Shown piece by piece: positions 61,070 through 64,000 of a stretch of DNA of 64,000 nucleotides. How positions within the stretch are numbered: position 1 is the stretch's first letter; every line of letters starts with the position of its first letter. The translations under genes and the position numbers were made by a program. Below the pieces are notes generated by a model. The model ran no database searches. It saw only the letters and a list, made by a program, of their open reading frames with translations, and was not told the DNA's origin. The stretch spans positions 1 to 64,000 of the forward strand of contig JACKJU010000006.1 in NCBI GenBank assembly GCA_020637805.1, given 5' to 3'. The DNA is from Nitratireductor sp. (GTDB lineage Bacteria; Pseudomonadota; Alphaproteobacteria; Rhizobiales; Rhizobiaceae).

Positions 61070-61903
61070 TCAGTAACGAATGGTTGCCACCTTGCGCAGT
61101 TCATCCGGGGTGGCCGGGGGGTAGCCGAAGAATTCCAGATAGGCCGGGATCATTTCGAAGAGCATGTCGGTGCCGACCTGGGTGACGCAACCACGTTCGC
61201 TTGCTGCGGCCAGGAACCGCGTCTGTTCCGCCTTCATCACCACCTCACCGACGAATGCGGAAGGATCAATGCGATCCGTGTCCATGGGAAGCGGGTCGCC
61301 TGCATTCATGCCAAGCGGCGTCGCGTTGACCACGATATCGTGTCCCGCAGGATCGTTGGAACCGGTCGTGATTTCGATCTGCGGATAGTGTTGTTTCAGG
61401 CGTTCGGCCAGCCGGTTGCAACTGTCCTGATTGGTGTCAAACAGGGTCATGCGCGCAGTTCCCGCCTTCGCGAGCGAGGCGGCGATGGCCGAACCCACTC
61501 CCCCGCTGCCGACGACGATGACGGATGCTCCCTGGATGGTGCGCCCCTTTGATAGAACACCGCGGGCAAATCCCTCGCCGTCGAACATGTCGGCGGTCAG
61601 TGTGCCGTCAGCGTTTTTCCGGACCGCGTTTGACGAGCCGCAGATCTTCACTGTGGTCGTGATTTCGTCTACGAGGCCGACAACGGAAATTTTGTGCGGC
61701 ATGGTGATCAGCGCGCCGACAATGTTGCGCAAGCGCATGAGGCTCTTGAAGAATACCGGGAACTCTTCCGCCTCGCACCCCATCGGAACGACCACGGCAT
61801 CTATGCCGCTCTGTTCGAACCACGGATTGTAGATCATCGGCGCCTTGAAGCTTTCGGTGGGAACGCCGATGTGTGCCAGGAGCGTGGTGTGGCCGGATAT
61901 CAT
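61070..61903 (-). CDS. Shikimate/quinate dehydrogenase family protein (AroE-like)
   Basis: 277 residues. The substrate domain starts with HIGVPTESFKAPMIYNPWFE, where APMIYNPWF replaces the canonical SPxIHN; it also has VGALITMPHKISVVGLVDEI (catalytic Lys) and ICGSSNAVRKNADG. The NAD domain shows VIVVGSGGVGSAIAASLAKA and VVNATPLGMNAGD. The first substrate-binding serine pair is changed, so it is probably not the biosynthetic AroE but a paralogue for other polyols or quinate. ATG 61903 is chosen; the longer frame reads through the dispersed repeat upstream. Confidence 0.8.
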   Translation of the reverse strand: MISGHTTLLAHIGVPTESFKAPMIYNPWFEQSGIDAVVVPMGCEAEEFPVFFKSLMRLRNIVGALITMPHKISVVGLVDEITTTVKICGSSNAVRKNADGTLTADMFDGEGFARGVLSKGRTIQGASVIVVGSGGVGSAIAASLAKAGTARMTLFDTNQDSCNRLAERLKQHYPQIEITTGSNDPAGHDIVVNATPLGMNAGDPLPMDTDRIDPSAFVGEVVMKAEQTRFLAAASERGCVTQVGTDMLFEMIPAYLEFFGYPPATPDELRKVATIRY

Positions 61904-61950
61904 GCTGTGGTCTCGCAATTTGAGGCAGCGTCTGGGATGCCTGAAATGGC

Positions 61951-62057
61951 TTAGAGCAATTTCGCTTTTGACGGAATCGGCAAAATCGCAATGCATCAAA
62001 AAATTCAGTTGTTTGCCGGAACTGATCGTTTCCACCTGAAGGGGAAACGATCAGGAG
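61951..62057 (-). repeat. Dispersed two-hairpin repeat, copy C (inverted)
   Basis: Same element as copies A and B but reversed. Hairpin one here is TGATCGTTTCC (62023-62033) with GGAAACGATCA (62043-62053), an 11 bp perfect stem extended by CCT/AGG in the loop. The second part, GAGCAATTTCG...GACGGAATCGG...CGCAATGCAT, lies to its left. It fills the gap between the AroE-like gene and mttB. Confidence 0.8.
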
Positions 62058-62225
62058 CCGGCTCTTGGCGCTGTCAAACGAAAGCGTGCTGCAGCCACGT
62101 CAATGGCGGCACAGTCTTTCCCGGCAATGGCGTTGGCAAACCATTTTTGCCGCAATTGGTGTCTTTCCTCCGTCCCAAGCGAGGTTCTTAATCTCTGGCG
62201 CAACAACCGCCGGGAGGGCGTAGCC

Positions 62226-63791
62226 ATGGAACAGCAGGAAACCGGCCAGGTCAGACGTGGTAGAAAGACCTCTCGCAGAAGCAGCCGGGGGCCGCGAGAG
62301 GCTGATCTTCACCTGAAGGTTCCATACATTGTCCGCGGCATCCCGCCATATGACATCGTTTCCGAGGAAGGGCTGGCCCGGATCGAGGCAACGACAGACC
62401 GTATCCTGGCCGAGATCGGCATCGAGTTCTGGGAAGATCCAGAGGCAATCCGGCTGTTCCGCGAGGGGGGTGCACAGGTAACCACGCTTGCGGAAGGCAA
62501 GTGGAACCTCCGTTTCGAGCCGGGAATGATGCGCGAACTCGTCAGCACGGCGCCGGCATCCTTCACCCAGCACGCCCGGAATCCGGCGAACAGCGTTGAA
62601 ATCGGCGGCGGCAGTGTCGTCTTCGCGCCAGCTTATGGCTCGCCATTCGTCATGGACATGGACCGGGGGCGCCGTTACGGCACGATCGAGGACTTCCGGA
62701 ATTTCATCAAGCTTGGCCAGATGAGCCCGTGGCTGCACCATTCCGGTGGCACCATTTGTGAACCAACTGACGTTCCGGTCAACAAGCGTCATCTGGACAT
62801 GGTCTATTCCCATATCCGGTACTCTGACCGCGCCTTCCTCGGTTCGATCACCGCACCCGAGCGCGCCGAGGATTCGGTCGAGATGTGCCGCATCCTGTTC
62901 GGTTCGCAGTTCGTGGACGAAAACTGCGTGGTGATCGGCAATTTCAACACGACGTCGCCGCTGGTGCTCGATCGAAACACCACCGCCGGCATTCGCGCCT
63001 ATGCGAGCGCCGGACAAGGCTCGATCATCCTGCCGTTCCTGCTCGGGGGCGCGGTTGCTCCGCTTACCATTGCAGGATCGGTAGCCCAGTGCCTGGCGGA
63101 AAGCCTTACGGGCTGCGCGCTTGCGCAGCTGGTGCGACCTGGTGCCCCTGTCGTGCTTGGCAGCTTCATTTCATCGATGGACATGCGCTCGGGTTCGCCC
63201 ACTTTTGGAACACCCGAACCGGCGCTCGGCAGCATTCTCTACGGCCAGATGGCGCGGCGCTACAACCTGCCGCTTCGTTGCGCCGGCAACTTCACGACGT
63301 CGAAACTGCCCGATGCCCAGGCCATGCAGCAATCGATGATGTCAATGATGTCCGCAGTTCACTGCGGCGCCAACTACATTCTCCATTCGGCAGGGTTTCT
63401 CGACGGGTTGCTTTCCATGTCCTACGAGAAATTCGTCATGGACACCGATCTTTGCGGAGCATTGCACACCTATCTTGCAGGGGTGCGCATCGACGAAGAC
63501 GAACTGGCTTTCAATGCACTTGCGGAGAAGGGGCCAGGCGAACACCTGTTTGGCGTCGCACATACCATCGCCCACTATCAGACTGCCTTTTACGACAGCG
63601 ATCTGGACAACAATCAGACCTTCGAAACCTGGTCGGAACAAGGAAGCAGCGACATGGCTACCCGCGCCAACAGGCGCTGGAAGAAACTGCTTGAGGAATA
63701 CCAGCCGCCCGATATCGACGCGGGCAAGGACGGCGAATTGCGTGATTTCATCGAGCGCAAAAAGCGCTCCATGGAAGATGCCTGGTATTGA
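62226..63791 (+). CDS. MttB-family methyltransferase (non-pyrrolysine)
   Basis: 521 residues, TIM-barrel family of trimethylamine methyltransferases. Recognisable regions include the head VPYIVRGIPPYDIVSEEGLA and GGTICEPTDVPVNKRHLDMV, and LRCAGNFTTSKLPDAQAMQQ near the position where MttB has its amber pyrrolysine codon. There is no in-frame TAG, so it is a non-Pyl member; these demethylate glycine betaine, proline betaine, carnitine or related quaternary amines. ATG 62226 follows GGGAGG; the earlier ATG at 62103 reads intergenic sequence. No corrinoid protein gene is next to it within the window. Confidence 0.88.
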   Translation: MEQQETGQVRRGRKTSRRSSRGPREADLHLKVPYIVRGIPPYDIVSEEGLARIEATTDRILAEIGIEFWEDPEAIRLFREGGAQVTTLAEGKWNLRFEPGMMRELVSTAPASFTQHARNPANSVEIGGGSVVFAPAYGSPFVMDMDRGRRYGTIEDFRNFIKLGQMSPWLHHSGGTICEPTDVPVNKRHLDMVYSHIRYSDRAFLGSITAPERAEDSVEMCRILFGSQFVDENCVVIGNFNTTSPLVLDRNTTAGIRAYASAGQGSIILPFLLGGAVAPLTIAGSVAQCLAESLTGCALAQLVRPGAPVVLGSFISSMDMRSGSPTFGTPEPALGSILYGQMARRYNLPLRCAGNFTTSKLPDAQAMQQSMMSMMSAVHCGANYILHSAGFLDGLLSMSYEKFVMDTDLCGALHTYLAGVRIDEDELAFNALAEKGPGEHLFGVAHTIAHYQTAFYDSDLDNNQTFETWSEQGSSDMATRANRRWKKLLEEYQPPDIDAGKDGELRDFIERKKRSMEDAWY

Positions 63792-63929
63792 ACGGCCGGC
63801 GTCCGGTTTCTCTACGGGCCAGTTCCGGAATTCTCCCTTCCAGCATCGAGAATCCGGTATGAGAATCAGGAAATTCCTGCATCGTTCAGGCGTCAGGTAG
63901 ATCACCTGTGCCTTCGGGACGGTGGGCTG

Positions 63930-64000
63930 GAGCAATTTCGATTTTGACGGAATCGGCGGGATCGAAATGCAATAAGGACATCAGTTTTTGCCGAAACAAG
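63930..64000 (-). repeat. Dispersed two-hairpin repeat, copy D (inverted, cut by window edge)
   Basis: GAGCAATTTCGATTTTGACG, then GAATCGGCG and ATCGAAATGCA, matching copies B and C. ATTTCGAT and ATCGAAAT form the second hairpin. The other hairpin would lie beyond position 64000. Confidence 0.75.

Noticed and set aside
62226..63791. Possible in-frame amber (pyrrolysine) in the MttB-family gene
   Set aside because: The frame is continuous from ATG to its final stop with no internal TAG.
1..64000. CRISPR arrays and rRNA genes
   Set aside because: No regularly spaced direct repeats and no rRNA signatures were seen; the only repeats are the 42 bp att pair and the four dispersed elements.

Overview
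The window looks like chromosomal DNA from a high-GC alphaproteobacterium, probably of the order Hyphomicrobiales. Evidence: an imuA-imuB-dnaE2 mutagenesis operon, hemC/hemD divergent from tsaD-gpsA, an alphaproteobacterial Mic60 (mitofilin-like) gene directly before hemY, several ABC and TRAP importers, and a recurring ~105 bp two-hairpin intergenic repeat. Genus cannot be decided from sequence alone.

Layout. (1) 1-1.55 kb: a truncated RelA/SpoT-domain fragment abuts a 5'-truncated and frameshifted tcuB. (2) 1.86-13.4 kb: a phosphorus-centred block with an NptA-type Na/Pi symporter, phnDCEE importer, HAD-IIA phosphatase-like protein, AfuABC-type importer and an inositol-monophosphatase-family enzyme. 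(3) 13.4-14.1 kb: gene-poor, with a decayed IS3 transposase remnant. (4) 14.2-19.7 kb: a LysR regulator divergent from an FAD oxidoreductase and an SsuABC/TauABC-like importer. (5) 19.7-20.3 kb: a scar of two gene tails (iclR and gabD) and the first dispersed repeat. (6) 20.4-28.0 kb: hexuronate/aldonate catabolism (idnD, TRAP dctPQM, GntR regulator, uxuA, uxuB). (7) 28.0-34.3 kb: an Isp-type [NiFe] hydrogenase operon in the order hynS-isp1-isp2-hynL, led by a maturation protease and a HupH-like protein, with a divergent hypC. (8) 34.3-39.5 kb: dnaE2, imuB and imuA. (9) 39.5-45.5 kb: a kinase-like/AAA protein, a LuxR regulator fused to an apparently inactive alpha/beta-hydrolase, and a Slam outer-membrane protein with a TbpB-like surface lipoprotein (a type XI secretion pair). 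(10) 45.9-49.4 kb: SorC regulator, glucokinase and acyl-CoA ligase. (11) 49.4-58.2 kb: housekeeping hemD, hemC, tsaD, gpsA, an EVE protein, a methyltransferase, mic60 and hemY, in an order best explained by a ~5 kb inversion. (12) 58.3-60.4 kb: tRNA-Thr(CGT) carrying a ~2 kb restriction-modification mini-island flanked by a perfect 42 bp repeat of the tRNA 3' end. (13) 60.7-64 kb: an ArsC/YffB-like protein, a shikimate-dehydrogenase-like enzyme and a non-pyrrolysine MttB-family methyltransferase, with two more dispersed repeats.

The most unusual items are the Slam/TbpB-like lipoprotein pair beside a LuxR-hydrolase fusion that has lost its nucleophile serine, the integrase-less R-M island in tRNA-Thr, the Isp-type hydrogenase with a candidate FNR/FixK box, and several recombination scars (RelA/tcuB, iclR/gabD, the hem-tsaD inversion).
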